Shown here: piece by piece, positions 42,241 to 54,700 of the stretch
Layout of the letters: every line of letters begins with the position of its first letter
Position numbering within the stretch: the first letter of the stretch is position 1
Source: Apostichopus japonicus
Lineage: Eukaryota; Echinodermata; Holothuroidea; Aspidochirotida; Stichopodidae
Reading direction: 5' to 3'
NCBI RefSeq assembly: GCF_037975245.1
Contig: NC_092577.1
Location: 19,590,898 to 19,654,897 of the forward strand
DNA: 64,000 bases
Position numbers and translations under genes: made by a program
Notes under the pieces: model-generated
What the model saw: only the letters and a program-made list of their open reading frames with translations
What the model was told of the DNA's origin: nothing
Database searches by the model: none

Positions 42241-43089
42241 TATCTTTCACTACTATGTATGCTGTGTTTAGTTCCCTCTATTCCTATCAATGTCTTATGC
42301 ATACATGATATTGCTTTGATTATTCCCCCTAGCCTACCTCTCAATCAGCTTTTGAAGAAATAGCCTACATTACAATTTTCAATGATGTAGTTAGTACATA
42401 CCTCCAGAGCAAAAACGAAGGGACTTCAAACACTTTCCAAGTCGACCCACGTCTATCAAGTGTTAACCTTTCGCACTGTCTTCTGTTGTTTTAGCTGGTA
42501 GAAGAGGTGTTCCAGCTGAAAACAGGTCCGGATTAGCCGCAGCAAGTTTCGGCCAATATTACCAATACTATAGTACTGTGTCCTAGCTGTTGCACTAGAA
42601 GTAACAATTCCCACGCAGAGAAAACTTGGGTTTTCTTCTTTTTTAGAACGTTGATCCCCCTTAACTTGTTCTTTTTGTCTGGTCGACGCTTCCCAGTACA
42701 TCTTTTTGCCATTTTATAGGATTCATACGGATGGCTCTGATTTCAATGGTGAAAATGATGAAAATGCTCATGAAATAAGGCTTGTGATGTTAGGAAATTT
42801 CTGCGTAGTTACGCGATCTAGGGAATTTCCCACCTTAACCTACGCCCACCAGTCGTGTTTAGTAGTTGAATTTGACTAAAATTGCTTGGCAAGCCAAAAT
42901 GGCAAAAAATGGAGATTTGTGACAGTTGTTTGTCTGATTTCAAAAAGACTTTTGTGGTGAGATTTTTTTTTTTCATACTTGATTAACAGTCAGCCTTGTA
43001 TCAAGTAAGTGCACGACACGGCAGGGAGAGGTTGTTATGCCTGTGTGACTTTCAGTCAATAAATGAGTTCTTTATATCTGAAACATTAA
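42241..43089. other. No gene recognised
   Basis: A minus-strand open frame at 42456-42701 has no recognisable motif. Nothing else supported. Confidence 0.35.
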
Positions 43090-43420
43090 TGAGCGCAAAC
43101 AACCCAGCCAGCAGGCCCAGTTGGGGCCCATTTGGGTTTCACTGAGTTGAATTGGGCCTGGTTGGGCCAGGGCCAGCCCACTCAGTGCCCATTCGGGCAC
43201 AAAACAGTTTGGCCCTTTTGGTTAACATACTTCAAAACATTATTGAGATTTTCAGCACATACTTGTATATTGCTTTGGAAAGCTTAGGTTCGTCCCTAGG
43301 CCACCAATCCTTGACAACAGTTAATTCATCAATGCAGTGGCCCACTAGGGACAGACTCGGTTTTTGATCAGGTTAGCCCTCATGTTTGGCCCGCTTCGGG
43401 CCCATTCGGGAGCAAGACGG
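43090..43420. repeat. Degenerate GGGCC-rich minisatellite
   Basis: Runs of GGCCCAGTTGGGGCCC, TTGGGCCTGGTTGGGCC and CCCATTCGGGC recur, resembling the longer region at 59035-59465. Units are degenerate, roughly 20 and 40-45 bases. Confidence 0.55.
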
Positions 43421-45015
43421 TTTCACCATAGCCTCTATAAACTATAGTCTGCGAAAAATATGTTTAATTGGTAAGAATGTTAGCCGAAAAAACTGACAAG
43501 AAAAGAAAAAAAAGGTCATCATGATTTTACCGACGAACTCATGACCCCCCCACACACCCCCCGTACGATACGCCCCTGGGTTTCACTCTTTCGGCTGATC
43601 TATCTCGTTTTCACATTGCACTATCGTTATGACAATGCCAACTGGCAACACTGATTCCCGAATTTAGGCGCGTTTTTTTGCCGCCAATACGTATCGCACG
43701 CCTGCTCGCATATTTTATTTCCCAGGACGAACGTGGGTTTCAGGTTTTTTCAGGAAGTTACAAATTCGTTTGAAATCAGAGTAAGGTTTTAGAAGTGGGT
43801 TAGGGATCCAAATTCAATGAAAATGAAGGATTGTCGTTCATAATCTGTGGTCAAAACTAGGAAAAAAGATTCAGAACATGTTTTTTGAAAAAGCGTCACA
43901 TGTTTGGAATCTAGAGATTTGATTGGCCGATGCCCACGTTCGTCCTGGGGAAAAAATACGCCGCCTGCTCCATGCACTCGGGTGATCATTCAACGATCGT
44001 ACAAGAAAGCTAAAGAAATAACACTAACAGCGAACGCTTTCCGAAAAGCGAAAAACGAAATCCATCGAAATATATTTCATAATTCAACCATTTACTCGAA
44101 AGGAGTTGGTACTAGGCGAGTATTTTGGAACAATATTTTTCTGTGAGTGTGGCAGTCATTTGGGTGAATTAACTCATCAAAATGTTTGGGAATTAGCCTA
44201 GGCTAGAGAAATTGAATTAGCCCATACTCCACAGTGTTAGTGTTACTCGATTGTGTAAGCCTAGCGTTATGAAAACGAAACTCGCTCAATCATTAACATT
44301 GGTAACTCGCCAAAAAATAAATGGGAAGAATTAGCTTCCGTTCATGGCACTAATTTTGCCAATCTCGCCTAGTCCCTGTGATATGCTAGGCGGCCAGGGC
44401 CTACAGTTTTATGGTATAGGTCACACTACGATAGTACGAATGAATTGTATTACTAATACTATACTAGGGTAGGCCTAGGCCCTACTTAGCGTTAGGCTGC
44501 ATAGGAAAAACCTCAAATTTTGCCAATCTTTGCTTCTTTTCTAAAGACTATCACACCACTGGTCATTAGAAGTGGCAAGATAAATTCCTTTTAAAGATAT
44601 TCCCTGCACAAAATATTCAAAACCATCAATCTGTCTAGGGCCTTAGCAAGAAAGAAGAAAATCTGAGACACTTCCTCATGCTTAATCGCAGCATGAAATA
44701 GAAAATTTAGAGTTGCACAACTTGCAAATATATGATAGGAAAGCATTGTAATCATTATTATGTATTGTTTGTAATAACCTATGAAAGAATCAAGTACCAT
44801 GTAGCAATGGTTTAGGAGCAATTCATCACTAAAAAATTTAGTGATAAAGTACAAAAATCAAATATTTTGATACTTTTAAGCTCACCTTACTCCACAAGAC
44901 AATATTTTTGTAGCCTTATTTTTTATATTCCTGTTCTATGGGATAGACTCTATATGCATCTGTAGAAAGGTAGTGATATGTTTAATTGCTGAGAAATGAG
45001 ACCTCCTTCTTACAG
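43421..45015. other. No gene recognised upstream of transposase
   Basis: Could include the 5' part or a leader intron of the transposase gene at 45016, which is preceded by the acceptor-like TCCTTCTTACAG. No terminal inverted repeat was recognised. Confidence 0.35.
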
Positions 45016-47097
45016 GAGATGGATGGTCTTACCACTTATTCTGAGAGAACAAAGAAGCGGAAAATACGGAAATTAGTGGAGGAACATTTAGTTAACATTG
45101 AGAATGCAAGTTTTGGGGATGTTTCAGAAAGCATGGTTGAATCTCCAATTACTGAACATTCACAGTTTGGTAGGACTAGCAGTGCAACTGCATCGCCACC
45201 CTCGCCTAATAGTAATAGTAGTTCATCATTCTCAAATATTAGAACTAGGAATACTTCACGCCCTAATTCTTCGGAAGATGAACCAGAATTACCAGAGGAC
45301 TGCAATGATGATTTGGAAACTATAGATTTTCAAAGTGATGGGCTCAGCTCCAGCGATACTGATGATTCGAGCTCTGACAGCGAGTCTGAAAACTTCAATT
45401 TGAGAGAACAGTTGGCTGCATGGGCATGCAATTTCAATATTTCCCATGCAGCTTTGTCGGCATTACTAACAATTTTAATTCTTGCCCATCTGAACCTTCC
45501 GAGTGATCCCAGATCTCTCCTGAGCACCCCAAGTCCAATGGAGATGCACATTAAGAATATTGCTGGTGGCTCCTACCTACATATTGGCATTGTTACATCA
45601 ATAACAGCAAGATTAACTCAAGTTTGCCAATAATTTTCACTCAGACACAGTAACATTACAAATTAACACTGATGGGGTTCCTCTCTTCAGGAGCTCAAAT
45701 GTTGCACTGTGGCCGATTCTTGGGAAGATTAAAGAAATCGCAAATTGTGTCCCTTTTGTTATCGGTTTATTTTCAGGTAAAACGAAACCTGGTTCTGTCA
45801 ATGAGTTTTTGACAGATTTTGTTGATGAGATGTCAAAAGTTGAAGTTGATGGAATCATATTCAATTCAAAGCACTATCCGGTTTCTCTAGATTCTGTTAT
45901 ATGTGATGCACCAGCAAGGGCATTCGTTAAATGCATCAAAGGCCATACAGGGTACAGTGCATGCGAAAGGTGCACTCAAAGTGGAGTGTACAGACAAAAT
46001 CGAATGACAAATGAAAGTGGACAGACTCTTCTATCCAACAATCTCCCTTATGTGATCTCAAGTTGGATTTAGTTTCAAGCTTTCCTCTTGACTACATGCA
46101 CCTTGTGTGCCTCGGAGTTGTGAGACGATTGTTACTGTTGTGGAAGGAAGGACCCTTAACTGTTCGATTATCAGGGAATGTTATCAATACCATTTCACAG
46201 CGACTCACAAGTTTTCGGAGTTATTTGCCGAGAGAATTTTCGAGGAAACCAAGATCTTTATTGGAAATTAAGCAATAGAAGGCCAGTGAATTTCGTCAGT
46301 TCCTCATTTATACAGGTCCTGTTGTATTACATGGACATTTGGAGAAAAATCTGTACCAGAACTTTATGGCACTCTCGGTTTCCATCAATTTACTTCTGAA
46401 TTCTTCTCTGTACAGTTTGCATCTTGATTATATTGAGAAACTTCTCATCATTTTTGTCAAAAACTTTGCTGTGTTGTATGGCGATGCATTTGTAGGATAC
46501 AATGCTCACAGTTTGATACATATAGTGGACGACGCTCGTAAATTTGGCCCACTTGATTCGGTTTCAGCTTTCAGCTATGAAAATTATTTAGGACAGTTAA
46601 AAAAGATGGTGAGAAGACCACAGGATCCATTGTCTCAAATTTTTCGTCGCTTGAGAGAGAAAGAGCAGAACATTTTTGTGGGGAATGTGAAAGAAAAAAG
46701 TTTGTTCAAGAAAATGCATCAAGGAGGTCCGCTTCCTGCTGGTTTACATTTGTTTACACAATATAAGCAATGTATTGGGGAGAACTTCTTTATTTCTTGT
46801 CATAGAGGAGACAACTGTTTTGGTAATGATGAAGACATCTTTCTCATCAGGAACATTCTGCATTCAAGGGAGCGCGGAAGCCTTGCTGTAGTTGAAAAAT
46901 TTCGCACAAAGACACAGTTTTATACCAGCCCTCTAAATTCATCATTGTTGGACACTTTTGTTGTGAGTCGGCCCGAAGGACAAATTTCAGTCATCAACAT
47001 CTCTGAACTATCCAGGAAATTTGTTCTTCTTCCATTCAAGAACTCCATTCCTGAATATATACTAGTAGTCAATCAGGTGTGTTGGGCTGTCATATAA
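45016..47097 (+). pseudogene. DDE-type transposase-domain pseudogene (CACTA/EnSpm-like?)
   Basis: The exon begins after TTCTTACAG; the likely start is MDGLTTYSERTKKRKIRK at 45019. A Ser/Asp/Glu-rich N-terminal region is followed by EQLAAWACNFNISHAALSAL and HIKNIAGGSYLHIGI. The frame shifts near 45630, giving LQINTDGVPLFRSSNVALWP, GKTKPGSVNEFLTDFVDEM, CDAPARAFVKCIKGHTGYSA and CERCTQSG. It shifts again near 46065: FPLDYMHLVCLGVVRRLLLL. A TAG at about 46270 stands where the family has Trp, then KASEFRQFLIYTGPVVL, YNAHSLIHIVDDARKFGPLD and FSYENYLGQLKKMVRRP to 47097. I know this family as transposase-domain proteins common in ants and cnidarians; the superfamily name is uncertain. Confidence 0.65.
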
Positions 47098-47379
47098 AAA
47101 AAATTGTTCATCACTAAGGCTTGAACATAATTTCTGATAGATTGAAATTGAATCATCCTTATAGGGCTTATGCATGCGCCACATGTTTAGAATTGTTGTG
47201 AATAACACATGTATTCTGACTAGATGAATTTGTGATTCGGGTTTAATTCGTCAATTAGGGGCGGGGCTTGGATTGTATATCTAGTAGATCCTCGGGAAGA
47301 GTCGCTTCAAATTGTAGGGTCCACTGAACTCCCTTGGGATGTCCAATTCTATTCAGTAAAGGGTAGCTTGTCCATAGAG

Positions 47380-47460
47380 AGTCAAGACCACCACTTGGCT
47401 CAGTTGGCTGTGTTAAGCGAGAAGTCCGGGGTTTGATTCTGGGTGTACAGTAGCTGAGTT
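47380..47460 (+). ncRNA. tRNA-like pol III promoter, possible SINE head
   Basis: A-box match TGGCTCAGTTGG at 47396-47407 and B-box-like GGTTTGATTCT at 47430-47440, about 22 bases apart, in a tRNA-like context (ACTTGGCTCAGTTGGCTGTG, GTCCGGGGTTTGATTCTGGG). The spacing is near normal for a tRNA. No intact cloverleaf was verified, so this is more likely a tRNA-derived SINE than a functional tRNA. Confidence 0.35.
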
Positions 47461-48013
47461 GCTTTTCATTTTTCACTGCATCCTTAATTCCTGATTTCCA
47501 AACCTACAGAAATTGTCTATTGTACATTTGTACTGTCATGGATTAATTTGTATCAGCATAGTACTATTCCCATTTGCACCATACACAGGGAGTTCTTCAC
47601 TCACACATCACATGTTTGTCACCTGACACTTGAAGAGGCCGTTTATTATTTTCTGTGATCCCTGTTTCATTCACAATTACACTGCCGTGTGTAATGCATG
47701 TATTAATCCCTGAAAATAGGACATTTTTCACTGAAGATCATGAAAGTTGGCATTTTTGGGCATTTTCAAAGGGGCCACATTCCACAGTATTTCATTGAAA
47801 TCAGTTATTCTATCCAGTCTACTGGATAGTTCCCAGAAATGAGCTTCCAAAATGGAGAAAATGGCAATTAGTCACTCTTTCTTAATTTATCGGAAATTGA
47901 AAGTGTGATAATTCAATAACTATATAACTTGAAGTGCTTTGGAGGTGAAATTTACAGGATTTACAAAGTAACTGCGCAAGCATAATAATTTTCAGGAGTG
48001 GTCAAGCAACAGC

Positions 48014-48608
48014 AGGGATGTAAGTCTTCCGTATTTTTACGGAAATCGTTTTTTTTTTTTAAATTCCAATTAAGTTCCACAAAATTGTACGAATATCAAA
48101 GACACAACGCGGCAAAAATGCCTGGCCAGTTGCAGCAAGCTAACTTAAATTTTCTCTCATCGATCAACCAAAATACCATATCCTGTACATCGAATTGCAC
48201 TGTATACAGCATTGTGCCATGTGAACATCGTTGCATATGTGCGAAACTTCAAATCGCCATAGCTCACTCATTTCTGTCGTTATAAAACCTTGCCGAATTC
48301 ACATTGATTGGACTGCTAATTAATATCTTCGTAACTGCTGTTGCTCGATATAAGTTTCGGAATTAATGCTTGTGATGTTTGTGAGCGGCGGAAATCTACG
48401 GGATACGCATATGATAGTCAATATTCGTGATCGCATTCGAATGTGAGACTGTTTTTTTATTCCGGAGTTCGCTGCGACGTATTTGTAATTTTCAGCTAGC
48501 CTAACATAACGATAGTGTGTAAGTAGCCACAGCTAGGAGTAGGACGGCATTCACCCGGGGTCTCCGAATAGTTGTCCTTTTTTTTTATTGCGCTGCACTT
48601 ACATCCCT
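48014..48608. mobile_element. Non-autonomous DNA transposon with TIRs and near-perfect 8-bp TSD
   Basis: Ends AGGGATGTAAGT and ACTTACATCCCT are inverted repeats. Flanks GCAACAGC (48006-48013) and GCACCAGC (48609-48616) match 7 of 8. An 8-bp duplication suggests hAT. The interior is non-coding. It lies 94 bases upstream of the first DUF4806-gene exon. Confidence 0.6.
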
Positions 48609-48701
48609 GCACCAGCCACCTAAAGATTTGACATGGACTGACCCCACTAACTGAAAAAATTCCAACAATGTACTATCTCACTTTTTTTCTATTCACAGAT
48701 C

Positions 48702-51700
48702 ATGGCAAATTTCGTAGTAGTTGAATTTACGTCATCAAGGTCCGTTGCTGTAATACCAACAAATTGGCTTTGTTCCGCAGAAGAGGATGAATGTTTCTGG
48801 CCTTCCTTACAGAAATCTTCTAACGTGAATCGGCTGGTCAGGGCAAGAGAAAGTCCACAAGGTTCTTGGACACGCTACACTATCCGGATTCTTGGCAAAG
48901 CAGGTGGGTTGTGACTTAGTTGTCAGTCATTTAAAGGAAGGCAAGGCAAAGAAAGTGTAAATATGTGTTGAACCTGTGGTAAAGTAACTCTGTGCAAATA
49001 TATTTGACAGCTGGATGAAACCATGCATGGTTAAAACCACTAGCATTGTACTGTAACTCAGACTACCTACCTGAATACTTTAGGCTAGGCATTAGGGTTT
49101 TCGACGATTTCAAATGACAATATACGGCTTATTTGCTGTATCTTTTCTCCAAAATGTGCATAGATCACCGGAAAACCCTAAAATGCGTGATTGGGTGCTT
49201 TCCATTTATTGCTTCCTTGCTTTAGCAAAAGGAACCTATGTAGTCAGGTTGGTGTTTGTGAGGGTGTGTGTGCATCTGTGACACTTGCTTGGGTACACTG
49301 TAACTCAACAAGGGAAAGTAAGACTCAAACTTGGTATATAGAACCGCCATAGTGAGAAGATGTGCCCTATTGTTTTTGGTGCCTGTGAAGGTCACCAAAG
49401 GTCAGTTAGAGGCCAAAAACCCAAATATTGAAACTGCAATAACTCCCAGTGCCAATGTGCGACAAGGTTGATATTTTGGTACAAGTTGTGAACTGGTTAT
49501 GGGAACATTTTGAAACTTAACCGTCATGTGATCCAAGGTCACCAAAGGTCAATTAATGTTAAAAAACAACTATTTTTGCGATAACTTGAGAACAAAATGT
49601 CCGTTAGGGTTGGGAGTTGCTTCAATGTAATCCAATTGTCGACCCGCATCTAGGTGACCCTTGACCTCAATTTTACCTCTGGTGACCTTTACGTGTTTTG
49701 GAGATTTTTACAGTTTTGATGCTATTTTCAGATGTCAAAGGTATATACCTTCTGATCACATATGGAGTAAGGATGGCTGTACAGACTTTTCGTTTTGTTT
49801 TTTGGAATCAGGAGATCAAACTACATCTGAAACCAAGGTCAAAGGTCACATTAGAAAAAATATACTTATTTTGAGAGAAAACGGGCAAAAAAGAAAATGT
49901 TTGGTTTTGATGCTAGATTTGGATATCAAAGGTACCTTCCGATCAAAAATGTCAATGGGTTGACACCCAGGTGAGCTTTGTGTGTGAAGTTATACGAGGT
50001 CAAAGTTTATTTTCAGACATTTAATGCAATAACCCCCAGTGCCAAGGTGTGACACAATTGATATTTTGGGACAAGTTGCAAATGGTATAGGGAAATATTT
50101 TACTTAACGGTCATGTGATCCGAGGTCACCAAAGGTCAATGAATGTTAAAAAACTAGTATTTTACGGGGAGAAAATGGGCAAAGAAAAAAGTTTGAATTT
50201 TTACAGTTTTGATGCTCTATTAAGGTCTCACCGATCAAAATGTCAATTGGTTGACCTCCAGGTGACCTTTGTGTGTGAAGTTATGTATACAAACTGTTCA
50301 AAGTTAATTTTTAGACATGCAATTAAATCCCAATGCCAAGGTGTGACACGGTTGATATATTGGGACAAGTTGTGAATGGGGTGGTGGAACATTTTCAAAC
50401 TTAACGGTCATGTCATCTGTGGTCACCAATGTTATCATATCTGTTGACCCGCTTGTAGGTTGCCTTATATTTCTTACATTTTCGACGCCATATACAGATC
50501 ACAATCTGATCACAATTTGTGATCACAAAATTGTTGGCTATAGTGTTGGTTACTTTATGGGTACATGTAGGACCACAATTACTTGACTATTTGAGCTCAA
50601 TCTGGCTTGATAATATGTGTATTGTCATATACCCCTACGCAAGAAACCACAGTGCCCTTGGGCTCTTGTTATGTATGTTGTTCAACACGTAAAATTGTTA
50701 CAATTGTCACAATTGTTTTCTTTGTCAGCTGTACTGACATCACAGCATCCACAATTCACAATATTTTCAGAACAAGGACTCTTCTAGCTTTGTAACCATA
50801 TTTCATTTTCACCATGGTTTATACCTGGTGTGAATATTAGAGTAAATTGGTGCATGAAAGTTTTCCATAGCAATTTGGCATTGAGATATAAATAGTTCAT
50901 ATATGCATGTATAAATACTGTAAGTGTATCGGCTACAGGCCAGGTAAATTAATGTTTGTTTCTGGTATCCCTTGCGTCCCTAAAAATTGTACACATCTAT
51001 TCTTTATGGTTTATGGCTACGCACATGTCGATCAGTGTATTGACTGTCACAGCATTTTCACACCTATGGGGACTGACAACTGGCTCTGAGCTTAGGCTCC
51101 TCAATATACCCATTATGAACTCATGAAGTATTCTACATGTCCATAGGCCTTTTAACAAAATGTGATTTTGGCAACAGTACCAACACCTTGGTTTGTTTTA
51201 TATTCCGTCATATAAACATCACAGCTCTTCAATTTGTATAAAAACAATGTCTTTATCAGATGAGTGAGGGCCTTCCTGCTCAATGGAAAGTCGACTTGAC
51301 AAGAACAACAATAAATTCGGGATTCACGATTAATAGTACCGAAATGGGCCAATGAGACCACACTAAAAGTTGGTCTGGAATAAAGAAGAAAAGGCCCTCG
51401 CAATGGATTTTTTCATTCAAGTCATTGATGAGAATCAACTTTTTAACTGGCTTAAAGTATGGTATCTAAATTTCCGCATTCAGCCCATAGTCATGATTAT
51501 TGAAGGATCCCTATTTGTTATGTTTCAGGTACATATGATCGTGCTGTAGTAAAGCTGTCAATGGCAGAAGACACTTCAGATTTACAAACCGATGTTGAGG
51601 AACCAGCAAGTAGGAAAAAAGGTAACATTGTACTGTAGCTAAAGGAGTAGTCATTCATCGGACTGTCTGACAAAATACAGTATCCCTTCCCCAGCTGACA

Positions 51701-54700
51701 GCAGGTGAAGTTTTCATATAAGCCCTCTTTCCGTTCCCATCAGGAATAATTAATTCCAAAACGCACTTGGTTCTAAGGGAAGCAAGATTTAAAAGAATAC
51801 TCCAACATTCAATAAAAGCTTCATATGATCAATATTTCCACTGTAAGTAGATGCAAACCTCACATGAATCAGTTTTGGAGATATCTCCCTTTGTATAGTT
51901 ATCAAATTACAGAATAAACACTGATTAGCATCAGCATAGCTATGACGTCACGGTTAAACTTTTGTCAACAATAGCTTATGGTATTCATTATATTCATATA
52001 TTACTTCCACTTATGCAGTTTTTAAGTTAACAATTCAGTCAACAAAGAAAAAAAAACATTTAAATCAAATAATGAACATTTTGGTATTCAACTTTTTCGT
52101 GAAGAGCAGTTACATTGTAATGACTTACTTACATAAGAGATTTCGGCAAAAGTTTAACTAGACCACCAATGTGGCAATGTGCAAAAATGGAGCGGACATT
52201 TCTACAGACTTTGAAATCCAATATCTCAATAAGCGGCGATGTGATTCCAATAGGAGTTGCACTGTTGAGTTTGGTATTCTCTCCACTTATTTTCCAGAAA
52301 CTGTATTCAGTGTTGGACTATTCTTTCAATCGAATTGCCTTTGAATACAACAAAGTGTCTCTATCGGACATGGAACATGAATGGTCTATTGAGTGTACAT
52401 AACCATGACACAGAAATGGGTATTGTCAAGCACAATTGTCAGAGTGGAAACCTGGGGAGTAGTGGATGACCTGGGGAGTAGTGGATTAGTAGTGGTACTA
52501 CACTTTCAAACCATTTGTACTTTTGCATGTGTGAAACAGTTGATCATAGAATCCGCAGTACAGTGGACATTGATACCCTAAAATCGAAAAGAATGTGTTG
52601 TTATTGAGATAATACTTGTGGAATAATAACACAATATCTGGTTCAAACATGATATGCACGAGGCTACCAAGTCAAGTATCGGGCAGGGTAGGAAATAGAC
52701 GGGGGCAGAGGGCGATTAGCCCCTTAAACCTGCAAAATAGCCCCATAGGCGCCGTAAGCATGGGGGGCCATGGCCCCCTCAACTTTTTGAAAGTGGGTAA
52801 TTGGCCCCCAACATTTTGGCAATAGCAAAAGTAATGTTCACTCATAAAATTAAAATAAAAGATAATTTTTAATGTTCGATTTGATTAAAATGCAAAACAA
52901 TGTCATTTTGCATCAATAAACTGAGCCTCGGAGACAAATATAAACATCAGACGAGTCATAAATTTGTTCCAAAATTGCCTCTCAAATCAGTGAATTTCTG
53001 GGAGCTTCCGGGGCTCCGCTCCCTGGACCCCCACCAGGGCTTCGCCGTTGGTCCCCCGAGACTCTGGTGCCGTTAGGCGAGCCCCTGTACCCCACACCTA
53101 ATTGGGTTGGCCCCACCAACATTTCAAACGTTCCGGCGCGGTTGAATAGCCCTCAATAGTGGAGCCAGGAGAGCGAAATTGCCCATATGTTTAGTGTAGG
53201 ACAGATCATTTGGAGGGCAAATATTAGCTAATCAGTCCAAAAAGAGCCCCGGGCACCAAGCCAATAACTAATTCCTACCATGGTATCCAGATTTATGGTT
53301 CGAATATATACCCATCTCATTACATACCAACTGTTTTTTTTTTCTTTCAGAAGGACCACAAGGTACGTTACCTCAGACAGCGAGGTAAGCGAAGTTGACT
53401 CTCCTGTGAAATCAAAGCAACGGAAGAAATCGTCCTTACAGAAGAAGCCCCCTGTCCCATCGCAGGGTGTAACAATGCCATCTTGCAGTAGACTGCACTC
53501 AACGCCGGCACCACCTACACCAACCACCGACATCCTGAGCTCAACACCTTCACTACAACCTCTCCCTTGCACACCAGTCAGGATCACCCCTCTCACACCA
53601 GTCAGGATCACCCCTCACACAACAGTCGGGGCCACAGCTACCCCAACCAGTGACCATGAGAGGCCGACCACTAACAAGGCCTTCTTGCAAAAAGTACTCA
53701 GACTTCTCGAGGATATAAGAGAGACCCAAAGAATTCATGGAGGCCTGTTCAAGAATTTGCTCAAGAAGGAAGGAAGAACCAGTGCCCAAGATCTTACCCT
53801 ACCAGATGGTGCATCTCTCCCACTGAAGACACCTGCGGAGTTGACTTCATTTGAAGAGAAGTTGGCTGACCCAGCATTCCAAACTGGGTTGGTAAGTGCA
53901 TTCATCTTTAATTGCATCATAGGTATTGCAGGTATAATTGTTAACAATAATGAAAATGATAAAGAACAGGTGAGAGAACTTTAGACTGCATTGGTTGGAT
54001 GGTGCTCATGTAACCCTCATCACAGACATGGCAAGAGCTATTGACAATGGAGAAGTACAGGCCATCAATGAGCATCACCAGACGTGGCAGTTATTTGTCT
54101 CTCCTGGAAGTTACAAGCTGTGCTTCAACCAGTAATTGGATGTACCTGCAGGCTCAGCTCGGCTAGCATGATAAGGGTATATCAGGGTTAATTTTAAGCG
54201 GTATCACATCACACTTTGTGATGTGAATATTTTTATATAAAACTATGCTACCTCGAATGTTAAAAATGGAGAGACCAAGGAAAAGACCAAGTCTCTGGTT
54301 ACGGTATCTCTCAGTTTTCAGTTGGTAATATTGAGGCAGCAGGGTTAATCATGTTTTCTAGAAGTGGGCTACCCCTAAAGTAACTGAGAAACTAACTAAT
54401 AATTAACCCAACTTACCCAATTGTTAAATTTGGAGCCTTGGAGAGGTGCATGCAAACTTGAATCATTGGCAGTCTGACTGCCATACGGTACAGTCTGTAC
54501 CCTCTTGCATCTCTGGAAGTAGAGATGGCAGAGGCGGTAGAATGGCAAGGTCCTCTGTCCCATGTTCGTTCACTGGAATTATACCAACTTGACATGAACC
54601 ATGCTTGCTCTCTGGGAATTGTTTGTTTTCCCTTTGCTTTCCATTACATGACAACTGCAGATGGGTCTAGACTTTAACCATATATTCTCGAACATTTAAT

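Noticed and set aside
47380-47460. Functional tRNA gene
   Set aside because: A- and B-box-like sequences are present but no complete cloverleaf could be drawn by eye; kept only as a possible SINE head.
53990-54151. Short LINE reverse-transcriptase-like stretch (ITDMARAIDNGEVQ)
   Set aside because: Only about 15 residues loosely resemble a CR1-type reverse transcriptase; the following residues do not, so it was not called.
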